Origin: Gammaproteobacteria bacterium
GTDB taxonomy: Bacteria; Pseudomonadota; Gammaproteobacteria; SZUA-229
Direction of reading: 5' to 3'
Length of the DNA: 5,786 nucleotides
NCBI GenBank assembly: GCA_027858635.1
Contig: JAQICG010000233.1
Span: 1-5,786, forward strand
Below, in pieces: positions 1-5,786 of this stretch. The translations under genes and the position numbers were made by a program. Numbering within the stretch: position 1 is the first letter of the stretch; every line of letters starts with the position of its first letter. The notes under the pieces were generated by a model that saw only the letters and a program-made list of their open reading frames with translations, made no database searches and had not been told where the DNA came from.

Positions 1-405
1 GAATCACATACCGATTTTCTGTTTGCGGTGCTGTCCGAAGAGCTGGGTTTTATGGGCGTCTTCTTTGTTATTCTGATGTACACGTTGCTATTTTTCAGAA
101 CCTTCCAAATCGGCTTGCAGGCGGAAAAAAGTGGTAATCGTTTTGCCGCCTACACGGCCTACGGCATTGGCGTCTGGCTGGCGCTACAGGCGGTGATTAA
201 CATGGGCGTGAATATGGGGCTGTTGCCCACCAAGGGCCTGACATTGCCGTTGATGAGTTACGGCGGCAGCAGTCTGGTGGTGAGCTGTATGGCCATTGGC
301 CTGCTGCTGCGCATTCACTGTGAATGTGGCGAATTTACAAAACAGGCTGTTGGTCGCGGCAGTCGTCGCCAGTCCAGAGCAGCCACTGCCGGGGGTGCCG
401 CATGA
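1..405 (+). CDS. ftsW: FtsW, septal peptidoglycan glycosyltransferase (SEDS family), C-terminal part
   Basis: FtsW is an inner membrane SEDS protein that polymerises lipid II at the division septum together with its partner transpeptidase FtsI (PBP3). The window opens inside the gene; 134 residues remain of a protein that is about 400 residues in relatives. The fragment starts with the family signature HTDFLFAVLSEELGF (fragment residues 3-17). The aspartate at fragment residue 5 corresponds to the essential periplasmic aspartate of the SEDS family (Asp297 in E. coli FtsW, from memory). Hydrophobic segments lie at about 18-35, 52-70 and 91-104. The conserved loop MGLLPTKGLTLPLMSYGGSS (72-91) is intact and separates FtsW/RodA from other membrane proteins. 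FtsW is preferred over RodA because of the dcw context. The last 30 residues form a basic, arginine-rich, probably cytoplasmic tail (GRGSRRQSR). The TGA stop at 403-405 overlaps the murG start. Confidence 0.97.
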   Translation, partial: ESHTDFLFAVLSEELGFMGVFFVILMYTLLFFRTFQIGLQAEKSGNRFAAYTAYGIGVWLALQAVINMGVNMGLLPTKGLTLPLMSYGGSSLVVSCMAIGLLLRIHCECGEFTKQAVGRGSRRQSRAATAGGAA

Positions 406-1484
406 GATCGGTCGCACCAATTCTCATTATGGCCGGTGGCACCGGTGGTCATGTGTTTCCGGCACTGGCCGTGGCCGATGAATTGCGTGCCAGAGGTGTG
501 CCGGTGATCTGGCTGGGCACACGGGCGGGAATCGAAGCGAGACTGGTGCCGCAGGCGGGTTATCCGATCGAATGGTTAAGCATTTCGGGCTGGCGCGGTA
601 AGGGCTTGGTTAACAGCCTGCTTGCACCGGTGCGATTAACGATCGCCTGTTTTCAGGCAGGGCGTGTTTTGCTGAAAAAGAGACCCTGTGCGGTTCTGGG
701 CATGGGTGGATTTGCCTCCGGTCCCGGTGGCCTGATGGCGTGGTTAATGCGGAAGCCCCTGTTAATCCCTGAACAAAATGCCGTCGCGGGATTAACTAAC
801 CGGCTGCTGGCACGTGTTGCCGATGAAGTCATGGAAGCCTTTCCCGGCACGCTAGGCAAGAAAGCGCTTTATGTCGGCAACCCGGTGCGCAGGCAGATCA
901 TCGCGATAGTGTCTCCGCAACAGAGGCTGGCCGGTCGCGATAATGGTTTGCGTCTGCTGGTTATTGGCGGCAGTTTGGGCGCGGTGCGTTTGAACGAACT
1001 GGTGCCGGAAGCAATATCCAAAATAGAGCCGGCAGCGAGGCCACAGGTGTGGCATCCCACCGGCGTAAAAACTCCTGACGCGGCGCAGGCGCAGTATAAA
1101 AAATTTGCAGTCGAAGCCAGGGCCGAAGCCTTTGTCGATGACATGGCTGCGGCGTATGCCTGGGCGGATGTGGTGATATGCCGGGCCGGTGCGATGACCG
1201 TATTCGAGCTGGCGGCAGCCGGAGTGGCCTCCATTCTGGTGCCGTATCCCTATGCCGTCGATGATCACCAGACTGCCAATGCCCGCTATCTCGAAGAGGT
1301 CGACGCAGCGATTGTGCGTCAGCAGAGCGATATGGACAGCGAGTGGTTGCGAGTAACCATTACCGAATTAAGTCAGCAACGGGATCGGCTTTTGCGCATG
1401 GCCGAATCGGCACGCAGTCAGGCGAAACCGACTGCCGCCGGTGAAGTGGCCGAGCGCTGCCTGCGTGCCGGAGGACTTTTATGA
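402..1484 (+). CDS. murG: MurG, UDP-GlcNAc:undecaprenyl-pyrophosphoryl-MurNAc-pentapeptide GlcNAc transferase
   Basis: MurG adds GlcNAc to lipid I to give lipid II on the cytoplasmic face of the inner membrane (GT28 family, GT-B fold). The protein is 360 residues, close to E. coli MurG (355). The N-terminal domain carries glycine-rich loop 1, GGTGGH (12-17), then GMGGFASGPGG (100-110) and EQNAVAGLTNR (124-134). The C-terminal UDP-GlcNAc domain has GGSLGA (189-194), CRAGAMTVFELAAAG (260-274) and HQTANA (289-294). Glu269 aligns with the ribose-binding Glu269 of E. coli. The start at ATG 402 is chosen because it places loop 1 at the usual distance from the N-terminus, overlaps the ftsW stop as ATGA, and follows a G-run (391-395) at 6-base spacing. 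The in-frame ATG at 324 lies well inside ftsW and would add 26 residues unlike the family. No key motif is missing. Confidence 0.98.
   Translation: MRSVAPILIMAGGTGGHVFPALAVADELRARGVPVIWLGTRAGIEARLVPQAGYPIEWLSISGWRGKGLVNSLLAPVRLTIACFQAGRVLLKKRPCAVLGMGGFASGPGGLMAWLMRKPLLIPEQNAVAGLTNRLLARVADEVMEAFPGTLGKKALYVGNPVRRQIIAIVSPQQRLAGRDNGLRLLVIGGSLGAVRLNELVPEAISKIEPAARPQVWHPTGVKTPDAAQAQYKKFAVEARAEAFVDDMAAAYAWADVVICRAGAMTVFELAAAGVASILVPYPYAVDDHQTANARYLEEVDAAIVRQQSDMDSEWLRVTITELSQQRDRLLRMAESARSQAKPTAAGEVAERCLRAGGLL
1470..1474 (+). promoter_or_regulatory. Ribosome binding site for murC, inside the murG end
   Basis: GGAGG lies six bases before ATG 1481. It falls within the last codons of murG (the glycine codons before the terminal leucines), so the site serves both as coding sequence and as a start signal. 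It decides for ATG 1481 over ATG 1514. Confidence 0.8.
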
Positions 1485-2908
1485 AAAATGAAATCACGCA
1501 GTTCGATAGCTTTATGCGCAGGATTCACAAAGTCCATTTTGTGGGCATTGGCGGCGCCGGCATGAGCGGCATTGCGGATGTCATGAACACCCTGGGTTAT
1601 GAAGTCAGCGGTTCCGATATTGCTGACAATGTCATTACCCGGGGTTTGCAGGCGGACGGCATCAAGGTCTATCAGGTACATGATGCCGCCAATGTGCAGA
1701 ATGTGGATGTGGGGGTGATCTCCAGTGCGATCAACGCAGAAAATCCTGAAGTAAAAGCGGCTCGGGATCTGCTGATTCCGGTGGTCCCCCGAGCAGAGAT
1801 GCTGGCGGAGTTGATGCGCTTTAGTCATGGCATTGCGGTGGCGGGGACGCACGGAAAAACCACCACCACTTCACTGGTCACCAGTTTGATGGATGCCGGA
1901 GGTCTGGATCCCACTTATGTCATCGGCGGTAAGTTAAACAGCTCTTCGGCGCATGCGAGTCTGGGCAGCGGAAAATATCTGGTTGCCGAAGCCGATGAAA
2001 GTGATGCCTCGTTTTTATATTTGCAGCCCATGATCGCGGTGGTCACCAATATCGATGCCGATCACCTGCCGACTTACCACAATGACTTTGAGCGCCTGCG
2101 CGAAGCCTTCGTCGAGTTCTTGCATCACCTGCCATTTTATGGACTGGCGGTGGTCTGTGTTGAGGATGACGAAGTAAGAAGTCTGCTGCCAAAAATTACC
2201 CGGCCTCTGTTGCGTTACGGTATCGAGCAGGAGGCTGATGTCAGAGCTTTCAATATTCGCCCCTCGGGCATGCAAACCTTTTTTGATGTTAGCTTGCCGG
2301 GGCGCAGTGAAACACTGCCGGTCACCCTGAACATGCCGGGTAAGCACAACGTGCTGAATGCATTAGCGGCGATTGCCATAGCACATGAGCTGGGCGTGAA
2401 GGATGAGGCGATACAGTCGGCGCTCGCGCGTTTTGAAGGCGTGGGCCGTCGCATGCATCTGTATGGCGAAATAAAAACGCCCGCGGGTACGGTGACGCTG
2501 GTCGATGATTATGGCCATCACCCCACCGAAGTAGCGGCGACCTTGCAGGCGGTGCAAACAGGCTGGCCGGACAAACGTCTGGTGCTGGTCTTTCAGCCGC
2601 ATCGTTATACCCGTACCCGGGATCTATTTGAAGACTTTAGTGAGATTCTGGCCGGTGTCGATGTGTTGCTGCTGACCGAAGTCTATGCCGCCGGTGAGGA
2701 TGTTATCACTGGTGCAGATGGGCGTTCGCTATGTGCCGCCATTCGCGCACGCGGCAAGGTCAATCCGATATTTGTAAAAGATGTGGAAATGGTGACCGAG
2801 TCGCTGCGTGCAGTGATTCAGGATGGCGACATTATTCTCACCCTGGGCGCGGGCTCGATTGGCCGTGTGGCGGAAAGTTTGGCTGAACAGTTGCAGAAGA
2901 AGGCATGA
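1481..2908 (+). CDS. murC: MurC, UDP-N-acetylmuramate--L-alanine ligase
   Basis: MurC is the cytoplasmic, ATP-dependent ligase that joins L-alanine to UDP-MurNAc, the first amino acid addition of the stem peptide. At 475 residues it is slightly shorter than E. coli MurC (491). Domain 1 (UDP-MurNAc binding) has HFVGIGGAGMSG (19-30). The central ATPase domain has the P-loop GTHGKTTTT (122-130, Lys126), EADESD (170-175), TNIDADHL (189-196) and MPGKHNVLNALAA (285-297). The C-terminal domain has GRRMHLYGE (322-330), DDYGHHPTEV (342-351), FQPHRYTRT (371-379) and LGAGSIG (455-461). The HHPTEV and FQPHRYTRT pair separates MurC from MurD, MurE and MurF. The start at ATG 1481 overlaps the murG stop and has GGAGG at 1470-1474, six bases upstream. 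The second in-frame ATG (1514, residue 12) has no comparable site. All expected motifs are present. Confidence 0.98.
   Translation: MKNEITQFDSFMRRIHKVHFVGIGGAGMSGIADVMNTLGYEVSGSDIADNVITRGLQADGIKVYQVHDAANVQNVDVGVISSAINAENPEVKAARDLLIPVVPRAEMLAELMRFSHGIAVAGTHGKTTTTSLVTSLMDAGGLDPTYVIGGKLNSSSAHASLGSGKYLVAEADESDASFLYLQPMIAVVTNIDADHLPTYHNDFERLREAFVEFLHHLPFYGLAVVCVEDDEVRSLLPKITRPLLRYGIEQEADVRAFNIRPSGMQTFFDVSLPGRSETLPVTLNMPGKHNVLNALAAIAIAHELGVKDEAIQSALARFEGVGRRMHLYGEIKTPAGTVTLVDDYGHHPTEVAATLQAVQTGWPDKRLVLVFQPHRYTRTRDLFEDFSEILAGVDVLLLTEVYAAGEDVITGADGRSLCAAIRARGKVNPIFVKDVEMVTESLRAVIQDGDIILTLGAGSIGRVAESLAEQLQKKA
2898..2903 (+). promoter_or_regulatory. Ribosome binding site for murB, inside the murC end
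   Basis: AGAAGG lies six bases upstream of ATG 2910, within the last murC codons. It is the reason ATG 2910 is preferred over ATG 2919, three codons later. Confidence 0.6.
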
Positions 2909-2909
2909 G

Positions 2910-3815
2910 ATGGAGGCGATGCATTTGACCACAACAGCAATATCAATAAGGGGCGAGCTTCGTTATAACGAGCCGATGTCCAGCCATACCAGCTGGCGCG
3001 CCGGTGGTTTGGCCGATCGTTACTGCATCCCTGCGGATATTGAGGATCTGGCGATGCTGCTGAAATCATTGCCCGAAAATGAAAATTTATTATGGCTGGG
3101 GCTGGGCAGCAACACCCTGGTGCGTGATGGCGGTTTTCACGGCACAGTGATTGCGACTCAGGGCGTGATGTCGCAGCTGGAACGAAAAGAAAATAATTGT
3201 GTGTACGTGGGCGCCGGTGTGGCCGGGGCAAAACTGGCCCGCTTCTGTGAACGGGAGCACTTTGCCGGAGCGGAATTTTTTGCCGGCATTCCCGGCCTTA
3301 TCGGCGGAGCACTGGCGATGAACGCCGGCGCCTTTGGCAATGAAACCTGGTGGCATGTGGTACAGGTGGAAACCATTAATCGTCAGGGAGAAATTAAGCA
3401 GCGGTCGCCGGACGAATACAAAATTTCTTATCGCAGTGTAGAGGGGCCGGAAGATGAATGGTTTGTTGCTGCCCTGCTGAAGTTTGATGTGGATACGAGC
3501 GGCTCCGGCAATGTTAAGCAGTTGCTGGCGAAACGTGCAGAAACGCAACCCACAGGCACGGCTAACTGTGGTTCGGTGTTTCGCAATCCGGATAACGATT
3601 ATGCAGCGCGATTAATTGAACAATGCGGCTTGAAAGGAAAGCGAATAGGTGGTGCGGTAGTGTCAGAAAAACACGCTACTTTTATTATTAATAATCAGCA
3701 GGCGACGGCTGAGGATATCGAGTCCCTAATTGAATTTGTGCAAAAAAATGTAATGGAGCAGACCGGCGTGAATCTGCAAACCGAAGTGCATATCGTTGGG
3801 GAGAGGTTGTCATGA
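2910..3815 (+). CDS. murB: MurB, UDP-N-acetylenolpyruvoylglucosamine reductase (type II)
   Basis: MurB is the FAD- and NADPH-dependent cytoplasmic reductase that converts UDP-GlcNAc-enolpyruvate, the MurA product, to UDP-MurNAc, the substrate of MurC next door. The protein is 301 residues. The FAD domain shows GLGSNTLVRD (64-73), GAGVAGAKLAR (101-111) and GIPGLIGGALAMNAGAFG (126-143). The substrate and catalytic set is Arg175 in SYR (173-175), Ser222 in CGSVFRNP (220-227, the likely proton donor) and Glu292 in LQTEVHIVG. Length and motif style match type II MurB (S. aureus, B. subtilis) rather than the 342-residue type I enzyme of E. coli. ATG 2910 is one base after the murC stop and has AGAAGG (2898-2903) at six-base spacing. 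The in-frame ATG 2919 is a possible alternative, but its nearest GGAGG (2912-2916) is only two bases away. Upstream in-frame ATGs lie inside murC and are rejected. Confidence 0.97.
   Translation: MEAMHLTTTAISIRGELRYNEPMSSHTSWRAGGLADRYCIPADIEDLAMLLKSLPENENLLWLGLGSNTLVRDGGFHGTVIATQGVMSQLERKENNCVYVGAGVAGAKLARFCEREHFAGAEFFAGIPGLIGGALAMNAGAFGNETWWHVVQVETINRQGEIKQRSPDEYKISYRSVEGPEDEWFVAALLKFDVDTSGSGNVKQLLAKRAETQPTGTANCGSVFRNPDNDYAARLIEQCGLKGKRIGGAVVSEKHATFIINNQQATAEDIESLIEFVQKNVMEQTGVNLQTEVHIVGERLS
3801..3806 (+). promoter_or_regulatory. Ribosome binding site for ddlB, inside the murB end
   Basis: GAGAGG, preceded by a further run of G, lies five bases before ATG 3812 and within the Gly-Glu-Arg codons at the end of murB. 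It supports the ATGA-overlap start. Confidence 0.7.
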
Positions 3816-4729
3816 GTACGTGGGCCGGCGAGTTTGGAAAAGTGGCCGTGCTCATGGGCGGCTGGTCAGCCGAGCGTGAGATTTCATTGCTTAGTGGCAA
3901 GGCTGTACTGCAGGCATTGCAGGCGCAGGGGATTGATGCGCATGGCATTGATGTCGATCATCATATTGCCACCGTGCTCGATCAAAGCCGATTTGACCGT
4001 GTCTTCATAGCCCTGCATGGACGCGGCGGCGAAGACGGCACCATGCAGGGCTTGCTGGGTGCGATGGCGATTCCATTCACCGGCTCGAAAGTTCTGGGTT
4101 CAGCGCTGTCGATGGATAAGCTGCGGACAAAACAGATCTGGCATGGCGCAGGTCTGCCCACACCTGATTACTGTCTGCTGGAAAGCGAGGCGGATTGTAT
4201 TCAGGCGGTGCAGAAAATTGGTTTGCCGCTGATCATAAAACCGGTGCTGGAAGGCTCGAGTATAGGGATGAGCAAGGTGAGCGAAGCGAGTGAAATGGTG
4301 GCCGCCTGGCAGAAGGCGGAAGCCTGCGGTGGAGCCGTGATCGCCGAACGCTGGATAACCGGAGTGGAATACACCGCCGCTATTTTAAATGCGCGTGTAC
4401 TGCCCATGATCCGTCTGGAAACATCGCATTCGTTTTATGATTTTGATGCGAAATACCAGGCGGTCGATACCAAATATATCTGTCCCTGTGGTTTGAGTAA
4501 GGACGATGAAGAGCAGCTGGCAGTGATGGTTAAAAAGTCATTCAGCGCAGTTGATGCCTGCGGCTGGGGTCGGGTTGATTTTATGATTGATCGTAAAAAT
4601 CAGCCCTGGCTCATTGAGGTAAACACGGTGCCGGGTATGACCGATCACAGCCTCGTGCCGATGGCAGCCAAACAGGCAGGAATTAGTTTTGAACAGCTGG
4701 TTGTTGAAATTTTACGGGGCGCGTCATGA
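3812..4729 (+). CDS. ddlB: DdlB, D-alanine--D-alanine ligase
   Basis: This cytoplasmic ATP-grasp enzyme condenses two D-alanines to the dipeptide that MurF adds to the stem peptide. At 305 residues it matches E. coli DdlB (306). The N-terminal domain has GGWSAEREISLLSG (16-29, Glu21 matching E. coli Glu15) and HGRGGEDGTMQG (69-80, His69). MDK is at 101-103. The ATP-grasp part has KPVLEGSSIGMSKV (143-156), the omega-loop YDFDAKY (209-215), GRVDFM (253-258, Arg254 and Asp256) and EVNTVPGMTDHSLVP (269-283, Glu269 and Asn271 as metal ligands). Tyr215 matches E. coli Tyr216; tyrosine here is typical of D-Ala-D-Ala ligases, whereas D-Ala-D-Lac ligases of vancomycin-resistant lactic bacteria have phenylalanine. 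The start overlaps the murB stop as ATGA and is preceded by GAGAGG (3801-3806) at five-base spacing. Confidence 0.98.
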   Translation: MSTWAGEFGKVAVLMGGWSAEREISLLSGKAVLQALQAQGIDAHGIDVDHHIATVLDQSRFDRVFIALHGRGGEDGTMQGLLGAMAIPFTGSKVLGSALSMDKLRTKQIWHGAGLPTPDYCLLESEADCIQAVQKIGLPLIIKPVLEGSSIGMSKVSEASEMVAAWQKAEACGGAVIAERWITGVEYTAAILNARVLPMIRLETSHSFYDFDAKYQAVDTKYICPCGLSKDDEEQLAVMVKKSFSAVDACGWGRVDFMIDRKNQPWLIEVNTVPGMTDHSLVPMAAKQAGISFEQLVVEILRGAS

Positions 4730-5463
4730 GCAATAAGCGACGACTGATTTTTGTGACGATTATGGCTCTATTGCTGAGCGGTTGGGGGCTGAATGAGCTT
4801 AACTTCAATGATATTTCGCCAATCGAAAAAGTGGAGATCGAAGGTGAGCTCGAAAACATCGCCCACGATGATTTCAGGAACGAGGTGGTTGCAGTGATTG
4901 ATGGCGGCTACTTTGCGCTTGATCTCGGTGCAATAAAAACCGCGTTACTGGCACTGCCCTGGGTAGATGAGGTGTCGGTGCGTCGGCAGTGGCCATCCAG
5001 TCTTCTTATTAAGGTGACTGAAAAACGCGCCGTGGCCTATTGGAATGATGACGCCTTGATCAGTGATGGCGGTGAAGTGTTTAAGCCTGCGGTGATTAGT
5101 GATAACGGCTCACTGCCGAGGTTGAAAGGGCCAGAGGGTTTGCATAATAAAATGTGGCAGTTCCTGGTGGCTGCTAACAAAGACTTTTCACCAATGGGGC
5201 TTGAAGTGGTTAATTTGAATCTAAATGATCGTCGTGCCTGGAGCCTCCAATTCTTAGTGAAAGGCGGGGCAGACAAAGTTGAGCTTAAGCTGGGGCGTGA
5301 TCATGCTGAAAATCGACTAGTCAAATTTGTTCGGGTGTGCTCGAATATTGATGCGCTAAATTTGAAAAATATTGAAGCAATTGATTTGCGTTACCCCAAT
5401 GGATTTGCCATGCGTGAAAAAAACAATAATGCCAGCAAGCATTCGCTGGTAGGAGAGGCGTAA
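4726..5463 (+). CDS. ftsQ: FtsQ, cell division protein (bitopic POTRA protein)
   Basis: FtsQ is an inner membrane scaffold of the divisome. In E. coli its periplasmic part binds FtsB/FtsL and links early and late division proteins. The protein is 245 residues, shorter than E. coli FtsQ (276). The N-terminus is short and basic (MSNKRR), followed by one hydrophobic segment at about 7-22. A POTRA domain follows at about 32-101, starting with IEKVEIEG and including LPWVDEVSVRRQWPSSLLIKVTEKRAVAYW (in pieces over 77-106). The C-terminal FtsQ domain contains LISDGGEVF (111-119) and ends with IDLRYPNGFAMR (219-230), the typical terminal beta strand motif. After this comes a polar tail of 15 residues. 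The start overlaps the ddlB stop as ATGA; only a G-run (4716-4719) serves as a ribosome binding site, so re-initiation from ddlB is likely. Identification rests on the POTRA and DLRY motifs plus location. Confidence 0.96.
   Translation: MSNKRRLIFVTIMALLLSGWGLNELNFNDISPIEKVEIEGELENIAHDDFRNEVVAVIDGGYFALDLGAIKTALLALPWVDEVSVRRQWPSSLLIKVTEKRAVAYWNDDALISDGGEVFKPAVISDNGSLPRLKGPEGLHNKMWQFLVAANKDFSPMGLEVVNLNLNDRRAWSLQFLVKGGADKVELKLGRDHAENRLVKFVRVCSNIDALNLKNIEAIDLRYPNGFAMREKNNNASKHSLVGEA
5451..5458 (+). promoter_or_regulatory. Ribosome binding site for ftsA, inside the ftsQ end
   Basis: AGGAGAGG lies eight bases before ATG 5467, within the last ftsQ codons. It is among the strongest Shine-Dalgarno matches in the window and decides for ATG 5467 over the in-frame ATG 5491, which has none. 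A strong site fits the high FtsA need, but that link is inference. Confidence 0.8.
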
Positions 5464-5466
5464 AAG

Positions 5467-5786
5467 ATGACCAAAAAAACGGATAAAAATATGATCGTGG
5501 GTCTCGACATCGGCACCTCGAAAGTGGTGGCGATTGTAGGAGAGATAACGCCGGAAGGAGGTGTGGAAATTATCGGTCTGGGTTCGCATCCTTCATACGG
5601 TCTTAAGAAAGGCGTGGTGGTGAACATTGAATCGACAGTTCAGTCTATTCAGCGCGCCATCGCAGAGGCAGAGCTGATGGCAGGCTGTCAGATTAATTCG
5701 GTTTTTGCCGGTATTGCAGGCAGACATATCCGAATTATCAATTCACACGGTATCGTTGCCATACGCGAGAGGGAAGTGACTAATGG
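5467..5786 (+). CDS. ftsA: FtsA, actin-like cell division protein, N-terminal part
   Basis: FtsA is an actin-family ATPase that anchors FtsZ to the inner membrane by a C-terminal amphipathic helix and recruits later divisome proteins. Only the first 106 codons are in the window (full length in E. coli is 420). Domain 1A begins with the phosphate-1 motif IVGLDIGTSKVVAIVGE (10-26). GLKKGVVVNIESTVQSIQRA (45-64) and IAEAELMAGCQI (65-76) follow, matching the conserved FtsA N-terminal helix region. FAGIAGRHI (80-88) leads into domain 1C, of which the start (IVAIREREVTN) is visible. The gene begins three bases after the ftsQ stop, with AGGAGAGG upstream. The reading frame is open to the window end. 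ftsZ is expected next but is not seen. Confidence 0.96.
   Translation, partial: MTKKTDKNMIVGLDIGTSKVVAIVGEITPEGGVEIIGLGSHPSYGLKKGVVVNIESTVQSIQRAIAEAELMAGCQINSVFAGIAGRHIRIINSHGIVAIREREVTN

Larger units (their letters stand above)
1..5786 (+). other. Division and cell wall (dcw) gene cluster, internal segment
   Basis: Seven genes for septal peptidoglycan synthesis and division follow each other on one strand in the order ftsW-murG-murC-murB-ddlB-ftsQ-ftsA, matching the conserved proteobacterial dcw order apart from the added murB. Junctions are four ATGA overlaps plus gaps of 1 and 3 bases, so there is no room for a factor-independent terminator between genes. This supports a single transcript with coupled translation. 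In relatives such as E. coli, extra promoters for ftsQ, ftsA and ftsZ lie inside the upstream coding regions. I looked for convincing -35/-10 pairs in ddlB and ftsQ and found none I would call. Both ends of the cluster run off the window. Confidence 0.95.

Noticed and set aside
324..401. Extended MurG start at ATG 324, overlapping ftsW by about 80 bases.
   Set aside because: The extra 26 residues are read in an alternative frame of the ftsW tail, do not resemble MurG, and would move the GGTGGH loop away from its usual N-terminal position.
852..1268. 138-codon open frame on the minus strand opposite murG.
   Set aside because: It lies entirely antisense to a well-supported gene, resembles no family I recognise, and has no start context; long antisense frames are common in genes with this codon use.
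1418..1852. 144-codon open frame on the minus strand across the murG/murC junction.
   Set aside because: It is antisense to conserved motifs of MurG and MurC, its translation is low-complexity and His-rich without recognisable domains, and it is best read as a shadow frame.
2823..2909. Extended MurB start at ATG 2823 inside murC.
   Set aside because: The added residues are an out-of-frame reading of the conserved LGAGSIG end of MurC; ATG 2910 has a properly spaced ribosome binding site and gives a normal type II length.
3684..3695. Perfect 12-base AT palindrome ATTATTAATAAT within murB, resembling an operator or protein binding site.
   Set aside because: It is fully explained by consecutive Ile-Ile-Asn-Asn codons in a conserved part of MurB, lies deep inside the gene, and has no partner site nearby.
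4017..4232. 71-codon plus-strand frame inside ddlB.
   Set aside because: It is an out-of-frame shadow of DdlB with Cys/Arg-rich sequence and no ribosome binding site or family resemblance.
1..5786. Search for mobile elements, CRISPR repeats, tRNA or rRNA genes, riboswitches and terminators.
   Set aside because: Coding sequence is continuous, with no gap longer than 3 bases; I saw no long inverted or direct repeats and no stem-loop followed by a T-run at any junction.

Overview
This window is an internal slice of a bacterial division and cell wall (dcw) cluster. All genes are on the + strand and packed without gaps: ftsW (3' end only) - murG - murC - murB - ddlB - ftsQ - ftsA (5' end only). 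Protein character (DdlB rather than another Ddl type, FtsQ/FtsA sequence style, MurG and MurC motifs) and gene order point to a Proteobacterium, most likely a Gammaproteobacterium. It is not a close relative of E. coli, because murB sits between murC and ddlB. I cannot name a genus. Base composition looks moderate, above 50% G+C in the mur genes and lower towards the end of ftsQ.

Layout: 1-405 is the last third of ftsW, the septal peptidoglycan glycosyltransferase. 402-1484 is murG, which makes lipid II from lipid I. 1481-2908 is murC, which adds L-alanine to UDP-MurNAc. 2910-3815 is murB, which makes UDP-MurNAc. 3812-4729 is ddlB, which makes D-Ala-D-Ala. 4726-5463 is ftsQ, the divisome scaffold. 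From 5467 to the window end is the start of ftsA, the actin-like membrane tether of FtsZ. Four of the six junctions are ATGA stop/start overlaps. The other two leave gaps of 1 base (murC/murB) and 3 bases (ftsQ/ftsA). This is strong evidence for one polycistronic, translationally coupled unit. There is no intergenic stretch able to hold an RNA gene, terminator or mobile element.

How the genes work together: MurB and MurC carry out consecutive steps of cytoplasmic precursor synthesis. DdlB supplies the terminal dipeptide of the stem peptide, and MurG finishes lipid II at the inner membrane face. FtsW polymerises lipid II at the septum, while FtsQ and FtsA are structural parts of the same divisome. 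Upstream neighbours (murD, mraY, murF) and a downstream ftsZ would be expected from the cluster's usual order but are outside the window.

I found no undescribed system here. The points worth a second look are small: a type II murB inside the cluster, an unusual start region at the murC/murB junction, a very short cytoplasmic tail on FtsQ, and an AT-rich 3' end of ftsQ.
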